DNA from: Candidatus Magasanikiibacteriota bacterium
GTDB lineage: Bacteria; Patescibacteriota; Patescibacteriia; Magasanikbacterales; UBA922
Reading direction: 5' to 3'
Assembly: GCA_003518365.1 (NCBI GenBank)
Contig: DOYU01000019.1
Location: 15,846 to 79,845 of the forward strand
Length of the DNA: 64,000 nucleotides
Shown: positions 1 through 8,662 of the stretch, piece by piece
Layout of the letters: each line of letters opens with the position of its first letter
Position numbering within the stretch: position 1 is the first letter of the stretch
The notes under the pieces: model-generated
Databases searched by the model: none
Told to the model about the DNA's origin: nothing
The model's input: the letters and a program-made list of their open reading frames with translations, nothing else
Translations under genes and position numbers: made by a program

Positions 1-1248
1 CTCATCTACGACAAAGCAATGATCAAAGAAAACTTTCCCAATTTGACATTGCAAACCGTATCAATTGACAAACTGAAATCATATGTCCCAGGTCAACCGG
101 TCAAAATAAAAGATGGAACACTTATTCTTGTCGAGGGTGACAACAAAGTGTATGCCGTAGAAAATGGAAAAAAACGACACATTGCATCAGAAGAAGTCTT
201 CAATGGCCTTGGGTATGACTGGAAAAATATAGTTACGGTCAATGAATTTGCCGGCATCCTCCATGAAACAGCAGAACCGATTTATTTGCGAAGTGATATT
301 GTGACCATGCCTGCCCCTGCCGATACACAAGAACAGACGATCCCGCAAATTGACGGGATCCCTGCCGAAGGCGGGACAGAACAAACTACTGCCAGTGAGG
401 ATACACCAACACCAGAAAAAACAACTCTCGAAGATTTGATGGTCAAAACACCAAAAGAAAACTGGACATTTGTCGGGAATACATTTGACACAGAGATAGA
501 TGCGTATCTTGTCGCAGACTATGCCACTGGAAATATTCTTGCCGGAAAAAATATTGACACTGTGCGCCCGACAGCATCACTTGCTAAAGTCATGACAGCG
601 TATATGCTGATCCAAGAAGGACTCAATCTCAATGCGTCAGTCGTATACAAGAGCGCAACACACAAAACCCCACCAGAGTTTCATCGTTATCGCATTGCAG
701 AAGGTGAGCGTGTCCGAAATAGCGATCTGCTCAATACAGTACTCGTCTCCTCCGAAAACACCTCTGTACGGATGTTGGTATCTAGTGTGACCTCGGATGA
801 AACTGGATTTGTATCAAAAATGAATGCACAATTGCGAGACTGGGGACTAACAAAAACATCTCTCAAAGATGTCTACGGCGGCGCAGTAGAGAATGACACC
901 ACAGCACGAGAATATCTGACGATCTTTACGAAAGCCACAGCAAATGGTACGGTAAAGCAGTACATGGGCAAAGCATCGTATGAATATGATGAAATGCTTG
1001 ACCTTGACGGACTCCCCCACCATTTTGATGATCATACGAATGATCTCATGAAGGACAAAACACTGTCATTCACTATCGTCGCCAGCAAAACAGGATATAT
1101 TTACGAATCAGGTGATAATCTTGCTATGCTGATCTCACGAAAATCTGACGGCAAACAATTTGTCATAATAGCGCTTGGCAATCCAGACCGAGCAAATAGA
1201 TTTACCGCACCAAAAGCACTCAGCGAATGGGCGATGAAAACGTTTTAA
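1..1248 (+). CDS. D-alanyl-D-alanine carboxypeptidase-like (peptidase S11), 5' end outside window
   Basis: Penicillin-binding-type serine peptidase that would trim stem peptides of peptidoglycan outside the membrane. The frame is open from base 1, and an internal ATG at 19 is probably not the start, so the N-terminus (signal peptide or anchor) is missing. Counting from that ATG, the active-site motifs are SLAK at 187-190, SEN at 245-247 and KTG at 357-359, which is the complete S11 triad. A non-catalytic segment precedes the domain (about residues 25-85) with a pattern of the type DGTLILVEGDNKVYAVENGK, a beta-repeat module I have seen in front of such peptidases in CPR proteins. A Pro/Thr-rich linker joins the two. 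The transcript has no clear terminator; an inverted repeat follows. Confidence 0.85.
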   Translation, partial: LIYDKAMIKENFPNLTLQTVSIDKLKSYVPGQPVKIKDGTLILVEGDNKVYAVENGKKRHIASEEVFNGLGYDWKNIVTVNEFAGILHETAEPIYLRSDIVTMPAPADTQEQTIPQIDGIPAEGGTEQTTASEDTPTPEKTTLEDLMVKTPKENWTFVGNTFDTEIDAYLVADYATGNILAGKNIDTVRPTASLAKVMTAYMLIQEGLNLNASVVYKSATHKTPPEFHRYRIAEGERVRNSDLLNTVLVSSENTSVRMLVSSVTSDETGFVSKMNAQLRDWGLTKTSLKDVYGGAVENDTTAREYLTIFTKATANGTVKQYMGKASYEYDEMLDLDGLPHHFDDHTNDLMKDKTLSFTIVASKTGYIYESGDNLAMLISRKSDGKQFVIIALGNPDRANRFTAPKALSEWAMKTF

Positions 1249-1249
1249 A

Positions 1250-1390
1250 TCTTAGTATAATCCGAATATAACGAATCTTTATCCGAATCTACAAATATCC
1301 GAATGACTACAAATCTGCTTAGAATTATATTCGTAATATTAGGATATTTGTAGATTCGGATCTTATTCGTAAATTAGGATTATCAACTAT
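1250..1390. repeat. Intergenic long inverted repeat (attcg/atccg word family)
   Basis: A perfect 20-bp inverted repeat, 1281-1300 against 1342-1361, is separated by 41 bases. The outer flanks (words such as aatccgaat, acgaat, ttcgt) extend the pairing imperfectly to the gene borders. There is no T-run at either end, so it is not a plain terminator. The same attcgta-type words recur inside mnmA (21581-21632), inside uvrC (57677-57732) and at 30275-30326, so this belongs to a dispersed repeat family. Confidence 0.8.
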
Positions 1391-2185
1391 ATGTCTCTCG
1401 TATTCGCAGGAATTGTCCCCCATCCAGTAGTGCTTCTCCCAACAATTGGGAAAGATGCTATTCTCAAACTTGATGCAACAAGGACAGCGCTTGAAAAGCT
1501 AGAACAAGAACTGTACTTGGCAAAGCCGCATCGTATTATCATTATCACGCCTCATGAAGGGGTATTTGAAGATGCATTTGTAGTGAATGCTCATACAGAA
1601 CTTGAGTCGCGATTTGAAAAATTTGGAGACATGACAACACAATATACCTGGAAAGGCGCTCCTGAACTTGGCGCAAAAATCCAGCATAAAACAAATAAAC
1701 AAAACCTACCAACAAGACTTGTGAGCAATGATTACCTCGGCCACGGGGCGTCGATCCCACTCGTCTATCTGACAACACACCTCAAAGACGTGTCGATCCT
1801 CCCAATCGGGTATAGCAAACTCGATACAAAATCACATGTTGCGTTTGGAGAACTGATCAAAGAAGTAATCATGGAATCTGATAAACGTATTGCCGTGATC
1901 GCCTCGGGCGACATGGCTCACACGCTGACCAAAGAATCTCCAGCTGGATTTCATGAAGATGGCGCATGGTTTGATACAGAAATACGAAATTTTCTCAAAA
2001 AAGAAGACAGACAAGGAGTACAAACAATGGATCCGGAAAAAGTTTCTCATGCGGATGAATGTCTGTATCGATCGCTCCTCATCATGTGCGGTGTTCTCTC
2101 ACAAATGCACTGTGCATTTGAGGAATATGCCTACGAAGCCCCCTTTGGTGTGGGCTATCTCACTGGACAGTTTCATGTAAGCTGA
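1391..2185 (+). CDS. LigB/MEMO-superfamily protein (class III extradiol dioxygenase-like)
   Basis: 264 residues beginning MSLVFAGIVPHPVVLLPTIG. The early PHP motif, the later SNDYLGHGASIPL segment and the IASGDMAHTL motif fit the class III extradiol dioxygenase fold that also includes MEMO1 (AmmeMemoRadiSam protein B). Histidines in PHP, HGAS and DMAH could bind a metal, but the substrate cannot be read from the sequence. No AMMECR1 or radical SAM partner is visible nearby. The gene lies between two repeat-rich spacers, ahead of priA on the same strand. No ribosome-binding site is visible before the ATG. Confidence 0.7.
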   Translation: MSLVFAGIVPHPVVLLPTIGKDAILKLDATRTALEKLEQELYLAKPHRIIIITPHEGVFEDAFVVNAHTELESRFEKFGDMTTQYTWKGAPELGAKIQHKTNKQNLPTRLVSNDYLGHGASIPLVYLTTHLKDVSILPIGYSKLDTKSHVAFGELIKEVIMESDKRIAVIASGDMAHTLTKESPAGFHEDGAWFDTEIRNFLKKEDRQGVQTMDPEKVSHADECLYRSLLIMCGVLSQMHCAFEEYAYEAPFGVGYLTGQFHVS

Positions 2186-2258
2186 GGCATCAGACACCAG
2201 GCATCTGGCATCAGAAGACAAAAAGCTGGTTACTGATGCCTGGTTACTGATTACGAAA
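2186..2258. repeat. Intergenic shuffled-word repeat (catcag/ctgatgcctggt)
   Basis: Built from variants of 'ggcatcag' and its complement. The perfect arms accaggcat (2196-2204) and atgcctggt (2236-2244) can pair. It fills the whole gap between the LigB-like gene and priA. It has no T-run and no open reading frame. Confidence 0.7.
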
Positions 2259-2260
2259 AA

Positions 2261-4135
2261 ATGATTGCTGAAATCATCCCAATCAAACGCCTGCCACGAC
2301 GATTCTCTCATTTTGACTACACGGTTCCTGAGGAAATGAAAGAGAACATCGCCCCGGGGCAGCTGGTGCGCATTCCGCTCAAATCGTCCGAACTATTCGG
2401 ACTTGTTTTAACATTGAGAGAAACACGTGCAACAGACACAAGTGCATTGAAAGAAGTCATCGATATCGTCCATGCCGTGCCTATTCTTTCAGAAAAATAT
2501 CTTGAACAACTCCAGACGCTCTCACAATGGTACGGCGTGTCATACGGGACACTTGCAAACATGATGCTGTTGCCATTGCAAAAAAGAAAAATCAAAACAA
2601 TCAGCTTGACAGCAAGTAAGCAGGTAAGCAAATCAGCAGAAAAAAAAATAACGTTTCATTTGTACAACAATGAACAAGAACACAAACAACTTCTTCAGGA
2701 ACAAATAAATGAATCAGCCAATAATCAAATACTCTTTCTCGTTCCCGAAATCCAATACATTGATACGCTGATGTCACATCTGCAAGAGTATCAGGGCGAC
2801 ATCGTCATCTGGCACAGTGGCCTCTCGACAAAAGAACAATTTGAACGGTGGCTGGAAATTCGCAATGGAGAAAAAAAGATTATTATCGGTACACGAGGTG
2901 CACTCTTGTTACCTTTTTTTAATCTAGAAAAAGTGGTCATTGATTATGAAGAAAAAGACAATCATAAACATTGGGACCAAGCACCTCGTTTTCATGTAAA
3001 AGATGTTGCAGAATTATTACGGACCACGCAAGGCGTGGACGTGCATCTGATGAGTTTTTCGCCAAGCGTTGACTCCTACTACAACGTGCATAAAAAAAAT
3101 TACACATCTACCAATTGCCAAATTGCCGATGTACCCAATTGTCAAATCGCCGACTTGACCAACGAACGTCGTGCTGGCAACGCCTCTCCTCTTTCAGAGA
3201 AATTACAAACACAGCTGAGGGAATGTACCGAAAGCGCATTTCTCTATCTCAATCGTCTCGGCCTGGCAACGTATATCGGCTGCAACGGCTGCGGCTGGCG
3301 TGCACTGTGCCCCAGCTGTAAGCTTCCACAAACACTTCATGAAAAAAATAAACAACTCTCATGTCATTATTGTAAGACAACCCAACCATTGCCGACCATC
3401 TGCCCAGCATGTAAAGAAGCCATTGTCACACTCTCGGGCGTTGGGACAGAAACAGTAGAAAAAGTACTGAACGAATTTGTGAAAGAACACAATCTTCCTC
3501 ATCAAATAGTCCGCATCGATAGCCAAACAAATTTTCAAATTGCCACATTACCCAATTGCCCAATTATCGTAATTGGAACAGATACCGCATTCTCATATAT
3601 ACAGTGGCAAGAAACATCCCTCATCGCCTTCCTCGACATCGACATGCAACTTTCTATTCCAGAATTTGGAGCAGAAGAAAGTCTCTGGCATCTGATTCAG
3701 AACGTGCAGTATCTGAAACGTGAAGATGCATCATTCATCATCCAAACCCGCGAACCAAAGCATCTTATATTCAAATCACTAGCAGAGCCGGACAGATTCT
3801 ACCGTACAGATCTCAATCATCGCATGAAACTTGGCTACCCACCATACAAATACTTGGTGCGATATTTTTATGGACATGCGAACTTCCTCGAAGCCAAAAA
3901 AGTCATGGAAACAAGTGTCGTCGTACTCAAAAAACGATTGCAAGAACAACACAAAGATATAGCACTCACCGATAGTTTTGATATGCACCCACGCTATTAT
4001 CGAGGACGACATTGGTTTGCTGTGATGGCGAGGCTTTCTCCTGAATCATGGCAAGAAGATCTTGTCTGGCTCAATGGCCATATCCCTGAAACATGGAAGA
4101 TCGATCCGCATCCGATTTCTATTCTTTCTCCATAA
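2261..4135 (+). CDS. priA: PriA-like primosomal protein N' with degenerate helicase motifs
   Basis: 624 residues. The N-terminal 3'-DNA-binding part (IIPIKRLPRRFSHFDYTVPE) and eight zinc-binding cysteines at 341, 344, 350, 353, 368, 371, 381 and 384 are typical of PriA, the helicase that reloads the replisome at stalled forks. The helicase core is altered. There is no GxTGSGKT loop near residue 130, where the sequence reads HLYNNEQEHKQLLQ. The DEEH box is replaced by DYEEKD at about 228. The GTQMxxKGHDF motif is replaced by a GTDTAFSYIQ-type stretch. ATP-driven unwinding therefore looks unlikely, while the DNA- and zinc-binding scaffold remains. The gene also carries several in-frame insertions of dispersed repeats (about 2611-2640, 3110-3172 and 3531-3576). 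There is no ribosome site before the ATG. Confidence 0.85.
   Translation: MIAEIIPIKRLPRRFSHFDYTVPEEMKENIAPGQLVRIPLKSSELFGLVLTLRETRATDTSALKEVIDIVHAVPILSEKYLEQLQTLSQWYGVSYGTLANMMLLPLQKRKIKTISLTASKQVSKSAEKKITFHLYNNEQEHKQLLQEQINESANNQILFLVPEIQYIDTLMSHLQEYQGDIVIWHSGLSTKEQFERWLEIRNGEKKIIIGTRGALLLPFFNLEKVVIDYEEKDNHKHWDQAPRFHVKDVAELLRTTQGVDVHLMSFSPSVDSYYNVHKKNYTSTNCQIADVPNCQIADLTNERRAGNASPLSEKLQTQLRECTESAFLYLNRLGLATYIGCNGCGWRALCPSCKLPQTLHEKNKQLSCHYCKTTQPLPTICPACKEAIVTLSGVGTETVEKVLNEFVKEHNLPHQIVRIDSQTNFQIATLPNCPIIVIGTDTAFSYIQWQETSLIAFLDIDMQLSIPEFGAEESLWHLIQNVQYLKREDASFIIQTREPKHLIFKSLAEPDRFYRTDLNHRMKLGYPPYKYLVRYFYGHANFLEAKKVMETSVVVLKKRLQEQHKDIALTDSFDMHPRYYRGRHWFAVMARLSPESWQEDLVWLNGHIPETWKIDPHPISILSP
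3110..3172. repeat. In-frame intragenic repeat (caaattgcc words) in priA
   Basis: Tandem variants of 'ccaattgccaaattgcc' encode NCQIADVPNCQIAD within the PriA frame. A second copy at 3531-3576 encodes FQIATLPNCPIIV. Related copies lie in fmt (6263-6300), the Mpl-like gene (26720-26751) and, on the other strand, the GT4 gene (45598-45633). Confidence 0.75.
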
Positions 4136-4174
4136 AAAAGAAAGACCCCGGGTCGCGCGAAGCGATCCCGGGGT
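4133..4174 (-). terminator. Rho-independent terminator after the 4205-4633 gene
   Basis: GC-rich hairpin at 4145-4174 (accccgggtcgc pairing with gcgatcccggggt, one bulge). On the minus strand it is followed by a T-rich run (ctttctttttt). It sits immediately downstream of the minus-strand orphan gene. Confidence 0.8.
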
Positions 4175-4204
4175 AAGCACTACGATGCTTCTGGAAGTAG
4201 GTCA

Positions 4205-4633
4205 TCAAGTACAGAAAATGTCCTTCTGCAGACGATCGACTCCCAGGACCACCTTGGGGAAGTCTGAGTCGTAGAACCAGAGTCGAGCCAACAGCCAACG
4301 ATCACCAAGCTCAGTCAGACCATAGAGCTTCAACCAAGGGCTGGATTTTTTCCGAGTCACGGATTGACACGTCACCCGAAATGGTATGAAGAAACCAAGC
4401 GGCCGAGGATAGATGCACCAGGCTCCAGAAGCTGGGGCAAAGAGTGGACTACGGCCTTTCAGACGCAGCATGTACCATTCTTGAGCGGCGATCTCCCAAT
4501 AGTCGGAAGTCTCTCCCACACAAATCGACCTACTGTTATTTAGTTCGATAATGAGCTTCACCTCATTTACAGAGGCGATACCCACAACACGGGCACATTT
4601 TATAGCGTAGCGCGATGAGTACGTTCGACGCAT
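4205..4633 (-). CDS. Orphan protein of unknown function, paralogue of the 4931-5392 product
   Basis: 142 residues from the ATG at 4633, chosen because GGAGG lies eight bases upstream (ggaggaatccatg). A longer frame to 4714 lacks a ribosome site. I recognise no family. The C-terminal third (WLKLYG, LLARLWF, SDFPKVVLGVDR) matches the next gene's WLKIYG, LWARLWF and SDFPKATLGLDR, so the two are diverged duplicates. There is no signal peptide or membrane segment. Many W, Y and F residues suggest a compact globular fold. The gene has its own promoter and a terminator, is more GC-rich than its neighbours and stands alone between priA and def. The function is unknown. Confidence 0.7.
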   Translation of the reverse strand: MRRTYSSRYAIKCARVVGIASVNEVKLIIELNNSRSICVGETSDYWEIAAQEWYMLRLKGRSPLFAPASGAWCIYPRPLGFFIPFRVTCQSVTRKKSSPWLKLYGLTELGDRWLLARLWFYDSDFPKVVLGVDRLQKDIFCT

Positions 4634-4814
4634 GGATTCCTCCACGGTTTGGGGTTGCGGTGTGGCCTTGCGGCCGCCTGTGCCGGCGTTGGTTGGATCG
4701 CCGACGACTCCCAAAAACTATACAAAAATTGTTCTAAAATGAACGCATTTTGTATACATCATTTGTATTCTTTGCTGACCATAATTTTTATGGCGATACG
4801 GCAAAGAATAAAAA

Positions 4815-4843
4815 AATCTACCATATTTTTTTTATATAGTCAA
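4815..4843 (-). promoter_or_regulatory. Promoter for the 4205-4633 orphan gene
   Basis: On the minus strand, TTGACT (4843-4838), a 17-base spacer and TAGATT (4820-4815). It directly follows the upstream gene's terminator T-run. A second -10-like TATAGT at 4722-4717 has only a weak -35 and would give a shorter leader. Confidence 0.55.
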
Positions 4844-4847
4844 GTAT

Positions 4848-4885
4848 AAAAAGAAAACCCCAGGCAGCGCGTGGCATGCCTGGGG
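4848..4885 (-). terminator. Rho-independent terminator after the 4931-5392 gene
   Basis: Perfect 9-bp stem, ccccaggca (4858-4866) with tgcctgggg (4877-4885). On the minus strand it is followed by ttttcttttta. Confidence 0.85.
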
Positions 4886-4930
4886 CGGGTGGATCTCTTC
4901 CAAGAAAACGAATGAACCCGCAAGGGGGCT

Positions 4931-5392
4931 TCATATGTCTCCTCGTTCTCGATCTCGAACCATGATATTGGTATCGGACCGATCTAGACCTAACGTTGCT
5001 TTGGGGAAATCGGAGATAAAGAACCACAATCTCGCCCAAAGTTGTCTTTCGTTTACGACAAGAATTCCGTATATCTTCAGCCAATTCTCTGCTCTCCTAC
5101 TCCGTTTTGGCTTTTGGACAATCTTGGTAGGGATAAAACTGCAGCTTGCCAAATCATGGGCAGGGAGTACCCCAGACCCATCAAATAGAGCAAAGTATGC
5201 TGTCCGTCCTTCCAAGATGACATGATACCGACAAGCATCCACAATCAGACTCGCCTGCTCGATGTCTGCAAGTGGGAGAAGGCGTAGCGCTTCCCTGTTT
5301 CGGCTTGTCATCTGAAAAAGATCATCCAGATCTCGAACAACATCCCCTGAAAACCGAACCGGACTCGCTATATACCGAGGTGGCGTGCCCAT
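4931..5392 (-). CDS. Orphan protein of unknown function, paralogue of the 4205-4633 product
   Basis: 153 residues. The ATG at 5392 is preceded by aaggagattcc, a good ribosome site. It is homologous to the neighbouring orphan: the shared blocks are GR-x-(S/A)-x-x-FA, an IP segment, WLK-x-YG, ARLWF, SDFPK and LG-x-DR. The N-terminal 50 residues are not shared. No known domain, signal peptide or membrane helix is visible. It is a monocistronic unit with a strong promoter at 5491-5519 and a terminator at 4848-4885. The pair points to local duplication of a gene family with unknown role. Confidence 0.7.
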   Translation of the reverse strand: MGTPPRYIASPVRFSGDVVRDLDDLFQMTSRNREALRLLPLADIEQASLIVDACRYHVILEGRTAYFALFDGSGVLPAHDLASCSFIPTKIVQKPKRSRRAENWLKIYGILVVNERQLWARLWFFISDFPKATLGLDRSDTNIMVRDRERGDI

Positions 5393-5490
5393 GGAATCTC
5401 CTTGTATTGCAAAAGTAGCATTTGGGTATACCTCCTTGGGAAAGGCATATACATTTCCAGGACAGAGTTGCCCTAGAGACTCGATAAAAT

Positions 5491-5519
5491 ACTATACGGA
5501 AACATCTTGCATTTGTCAA
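5491..5519 (-). promoter_or_regulatory. Strong sigma70-type promoter for the 4931-5392 gene
   Basis: On the minus strand, TTGACA (5519-5514), a 17-base spacer and TATAGT (5496-5491). Five of six -10 bases and all -35 bases match the consensus. The leader is about 95 nt. Confidence 0.8.
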
Positions 5520-5557
5520 GCATTTTTGCTATATTTGCCTTAATTTTAGCAAAAAGT

Positions 5558-6055
5558 ATGATTCTTCCTCTCACAACAATTCCAACCCCTAGCTTGCACG
5601 AGCCTTCTCGTGTACTGACAAAGAAAGAAATTCTTTCACCGGAGATTCAACAACTCATTCAAGACATGATCCCAACGATGCACAAAGAGCAAGGGATAGG
5701 TCTTGCGGCACCGCAAGTCGGCGTAAATGTAAAACTCTGTGTTATAGGAAAAGACGCTATCCCCGAAGATTTTGTACCACACATGACGTCAGAAAATTTG
5801 ATTCTCATCAATCCTACATATCAACGAACAGGAAGAAAGGCAGTCCTCGAAACAGAAGGATGTCTTTCAGTCCCAGGCAAACAAGGCAAAGTAAAACGAT
5901 ATAAACAAATTCATGTGGAAGCTCTTAATGAACACGCTGAGCCGATCAGTTTTGAGGCAACAGGATATCTTGCACATGTGGCTCAGCATGAGACAGATCA
6001 TCTCAATGGGACTCTTTATATTGATAAAGCAGAAACGACGTGGGAGATTGAATAA
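5558..6055 (+). CDS. def: Peptide deformylase
   Basis: Removes the formyl group from nascent proteins, working with Fmt encoded next to it. All three family motifs are present: GIGLAAPQ, EGCLSVP (metal-binding Cys) and HETDH (the HExxH metal site). The start is the ATG at 5558 (MILPLTTIPTPSL). An in-frame TTG further upstream would add a hydrophobic stretch that deformylases do not have. The length of about 165 residues is normal. The stop lies one base before the fmt start, so the two are cotranscribed. Confidence 0.95.
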   Translation: MILPLTTIPTPSLHEPSRVLTKKEILSPEIQQLIQDMIPTMHKEQGIGLAAPQVGVNVKLCVIGKDAIPEDFVPHMTSENLILINPTYQRTGRKAVLETEGCLSVPGKQGKVKRYKQIHVEALNEHAEPISFEATGYLAHVAQHETDHLNGTLYIDKAETTWEIE

Positions 6056-6056
6056 T

Positions 6057-6977
6057 ATGATTCACACAATCTTTTTTGGGACAAACCTCGTTGCAAAGAC
6101 TGTCTTGCAAGCGCTTATTAATGCACCAAACATCAGCGTTGATCTTGTCATTACGCAACCAGACAAACCTGTTGGTCGGAAGCAAATCATGACACCAACG
6201 GCAGTGGCAGAACTCGCAAGTCAGCACAATATTCCAGTCGAAAAACCTGAAACACTTAAGGATTTCCCAATTACCAAATTACCTAGTTGCCAAGTCGCCA
6301 TCCTCGCAGACTACGGCCTCATCATTCCACAAACCATCATCGACGCATTCCCAAAAGGAATTCTCAATGTTCATCCGTCTCTCCTCCCAGAATATCGCGG
6401 CGCGACGCCAGTTCCTTCTGCAATTCTGCATGGTGAAACAACAACAGGTGTGACAATTATGCAAGTAGAAAAACGTATGGATGCAGGCCCTATTTTGGCA
6501 ACACAAAAGTATGAACTTGCTCCGGATGAAATGGCACAGGATGCGCTCCTTGCACTCGCAAAAATTGGCGCAAATGTGTTGGTGGAAAAATTGCCAGCAT
6601 ATATGGCTGATGAGATAGCGTTGCAAGTGCAGGATGATACTGAAGCAACCTTTTGCAATCAATTCACTCGAGAGGATGGGCGTATTGATTGGGGAAAAAC
6701 TACTCAAGAAATATATAATCAATATCGTGCATTGTCTCCATGGCCAGGACTCTGGACAACATGGGACACAAAGCGCGTGAAATTATTGAAAATCAGACCT
6801 GCCACAAACAAACAGGGAAATAATGGTCAGGTGAGTATTGAAGGTGATACAATGTATATAGGAACAGCAGGCGGATCGATACAAATCCTTGAACTGCAAC
6901 TTGAGGGAAAAAATGCTATGGATGTAAAGACGTTTGTGAAGGGATTCAGACAAATTGATGGTGAACAATTTTCTTAA
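6057..6977 (+). CDS. fmt: Methionyl-tRNA formyltransferase
   Basis: 306 residues; formylates initiator Met-tRNA. The N-terminal catalytic motif HPSLLPEYRGATPVPSAI and the following GVTIMQVEKRMDAGPIL block are diagnostic. The smaller C-terminal tRNA-binding domain follows (FTREDGRIDW, ALSPWPG). It starts one base after def and has no ribosome site of its own, which suggests translational coupling. An in-frame dispersed repeat at 6263-6300 (encoding ITKLPSCQVA) sits just before the ILADYG strand of the core. Confidence 0.95.
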   Translation: MIHTIFFGTNLVAKTVLQALINAPNISVDLVITQPDKPVGRKQIMTPTAVAELASQHNIPVEKPETLKDFPITKLPSCQVAILADYGLIIPQTIIDAFPKGILNVHPSLLPEYRGATPVPSAILHGETTTGVTIMQVEKRMDAGPILATQKYELAPDEMAQDALLALAKIGANVLVEKLPAYMADEIALQVQDDTEATFCNQFTREDGRIDWGKTTQEIYNQYRALSPWPGLWTTWDTKRVKLLKIRPATNKQGNNGQVSIEGDTMYIGTAGGSIQILELQLEGKNAMDVKTFVKGFRQIDGEQFS

Positions 6978-6984
6978 ACAGTAT

Positions 6985-7130
6985 GAGCAGTTCCCCTCCT
7001 TACCAAGGAGGGGTTAGGGGAGGTTTCGTATAAGCAACGTTCTTGCTTCTAAGATAACCCCCTCTCCGCAAAGACGGAGCCCGTCTCTGCGGGCTGCCTC
7101 CCCCTTCGTAAGGGGGAGAACTTTCTTCAA
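6985..7130. repeat. Intergenic REP-like element (cccctccttaccaaggagggg)
   Basis: Two related inverted-repeat blocks: cccctccttaccaaggagggg near 6993, and ccccctctccgcaaagacggagcc with the complementary tcccccttcgtaaggggga. The block ccccttaccaagggg recurs inside the PLP enzyme gene (28453-28496), and relatives are at 27460-27580. I see no reading frame in it. Confidence 0.7.
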
Positions 7131-7139
7131 CATCATCTA

Positions 7140-7145
7140 TATAAT
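7140..7145 (+). promoter_or_regulatory. -10 element close to the start of the 7154 gene
   Basis: Perfect TATAAT eight bases before the ATG. The position 17 bases upstream has no good -35. If used, transcription would start at or within a few bases of the start codon. Confidence 0.4.
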
Positions 7146-7153
7146 TAATCACC

Positions 7154-8662
7154 ATGAGCACCTTTCAATCCCTCCTCACAAAAAAATCAATTTTTCTCAA
7201 TGCACAAACAGCTTGGCTGCTGGTAGGATTCTTTGCCCTGAGAATGGGTTCTTTTTTCCTCATGGGGCACAGTATTATCCAGGGATTTATTGTCTTTGGT
7301 ATTATCATGCTCTTTGGCATGCTCTACTTTCATGAGACGCATTATGGCTGGTATTTGTTGCTGGGTGAATTTTTTCTCGGTGGATCTGGACACTTTTTAG
7401 AATTTTTTGGACTCTCGCTTCGGTCTATTTTATTGATCACTTTTCTCTTTTTGTGGCTGACACAACATATTGTGCAAAAGCATCGTCGATTTCGTCTTCG
7501 CATAGATCATAGAATTGGCTATGCACTGCTCGTGTTCGGAGCATGTATCATGCTTGCAACAGCTCTTGGGATCTATCACGGTCATGGGATGAAACAAGTC
7601 CTGTCTGATCTTGTTCCATTTTCTTATTTTATTCTGCTTCTTCCTTTTTATCATTATTTTTATAAAAAAGAAACACAGGAATATTTTATCCGCCTGGTGT
7701 TTGTCTTTATTCTTGGCAGTGCGCTTTTTTCTTTAATAACCTTTTTCATTTACTCGAGCGGCCTTGGGGTGATACATGACACGTTCTACACCTGGTTTCG
7801 AGATGTCGCCATGGGAAAAATTACTGATGTCGGAAACGGCTTTTTCCGTGTTGTCACCCCTGAGCATCTGCTTGTTGTCCCTGCCATGCTGCTCATGTCG
7901 TCACTCATCATGCGAGATGAAAAGCATCATACCAATTGGTACGTATTCTTAGCTCTTGGCATGCTGATTCTAGTCTTTGATCTTTCGCGCATCTATATCC
8001 TTGCGCTTGGTGTAGGGCTCTTTGTGTTGAAATACACACACACGTTGCAGCACTGGCTGAAAGTATGTGCTATGAATGCCGCCATTTTTTTCCTCTTGTT
8101 TGTAGGAACCAGTAGCATCGCAAGTGGATTTTCTACTACTGGTCTTGGACTCCTTGGATTTCGATTTGCAAGTATTGTGCAGCCAACAATAGAAACGAGC
8201 GCATACACGCGCACTGTACTGCTGAAGCCTATCTATGCGCTGATAGCCCAGCATCCGATTATCGGCAATGGCCTTGGATCGACGATCACCTTCATGGCTC
8301 CTAAAACGTACGCCTTTGTGACAACAGGGCAATTTGATTGGGGATATCTTGAGCTCCTTGCTGAATTTGGTATTGTCGGTATACTGGCGCTTCTTGTGGT
8401 ACTGATGTTTGTAGGGTATGAACTGATACAAAAAATAGCCTCATTGTCAGACTATCGTGATTTTTATGTGGGGCTTCTTGCCGGATTTGTTGCACTTTTA
8501 GTAATGACCATCACTGCACCAGTACTCTTTCATGTCTTAGGGGTTTTCTATCTTGTCCTCCTCATCGCAATGATCATGAAACCGATTCATGTATTTGATG
8601 AAACACTTACGTTGATTTATCGTATTTTCAATCGTTCAAAAGATGATGCTTTGCTTGAATAA
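7154..8662 (+). CDS. O-antigen ligase / polymerase-like membrane protein
   Basis: 502 residues with about 11-12 hydrophobic segments across the whole length and a long outward loop at roughly residues 325-400 containing the pattern HPIIGNGLGSTI, typical of the Wzy_C/WaaL family (G-x-G after a hydrophobic strand). It would polymerise or ligate polysaccharide units at the outer face of the membrane. It opens the 7-12 kb glycan block with a flippase and two glycosyltransferases on the opposite strand. Its last 35 bases overlap the convergent glycosyltransferase gene. The exact reaction cannot be decided from sequence. Confidence 0.75.
   Translation: MSTFQSLLTKKSIFLNAQTAWLLVGFFALRMGSFFLMGHSIIQGFIVFGIIMLFGMLYFHETHYGWYLLLGEFFLGGSGHFLEFFGLSLRSILLITFLFLWLTQHIVQKHRRFRLRIDHRIGYALLVFGACIMLATALGIYHGHGMKQVLSDLVPFSYFILLLPFYHYFYKKETQEYFIRLVFVFILGSALFSLITFFIYSSGLGVIHDTFYTWFRDVAMGKITDVGNGFFRVVTPEHLLVVPAMLLMSSLIMRDEKHHTNWYVFLALGMLILVFDLSRIYILALGVGLFVLKYTHTLQHWLKVCAMNAAIFFLLFVGTSSIASGFSTTGLGLLGFRFASIVQPTIETSAYTRTVLLKPIYALIAQHPIIGNGLGSTITFMAPKTYAFVTTGQFDWGYLELLAEFGIVGILALLVVLMFVGYELIQKIASLSDYRDFYVGLLAGFVALLVMTITAPVLFHVLGVFYLVLLIAMIMKPIHVFDETLTLIYRIFNRSKDDALLE

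Noticed and set aside
4634..4714. N-terminal extension of the first orphan protein
   Set aside because: The ATG at 4714 has no ribosome site, and the extension reads through the leader. GGAGG stands before the ATG at 4633.
5507..5557. Longer TTG start for peptide deformylase
   Set aside because: It would add 17 hydrophobic residues not found in the family, and the region overlaps the promoter of the divergent orphan gene.
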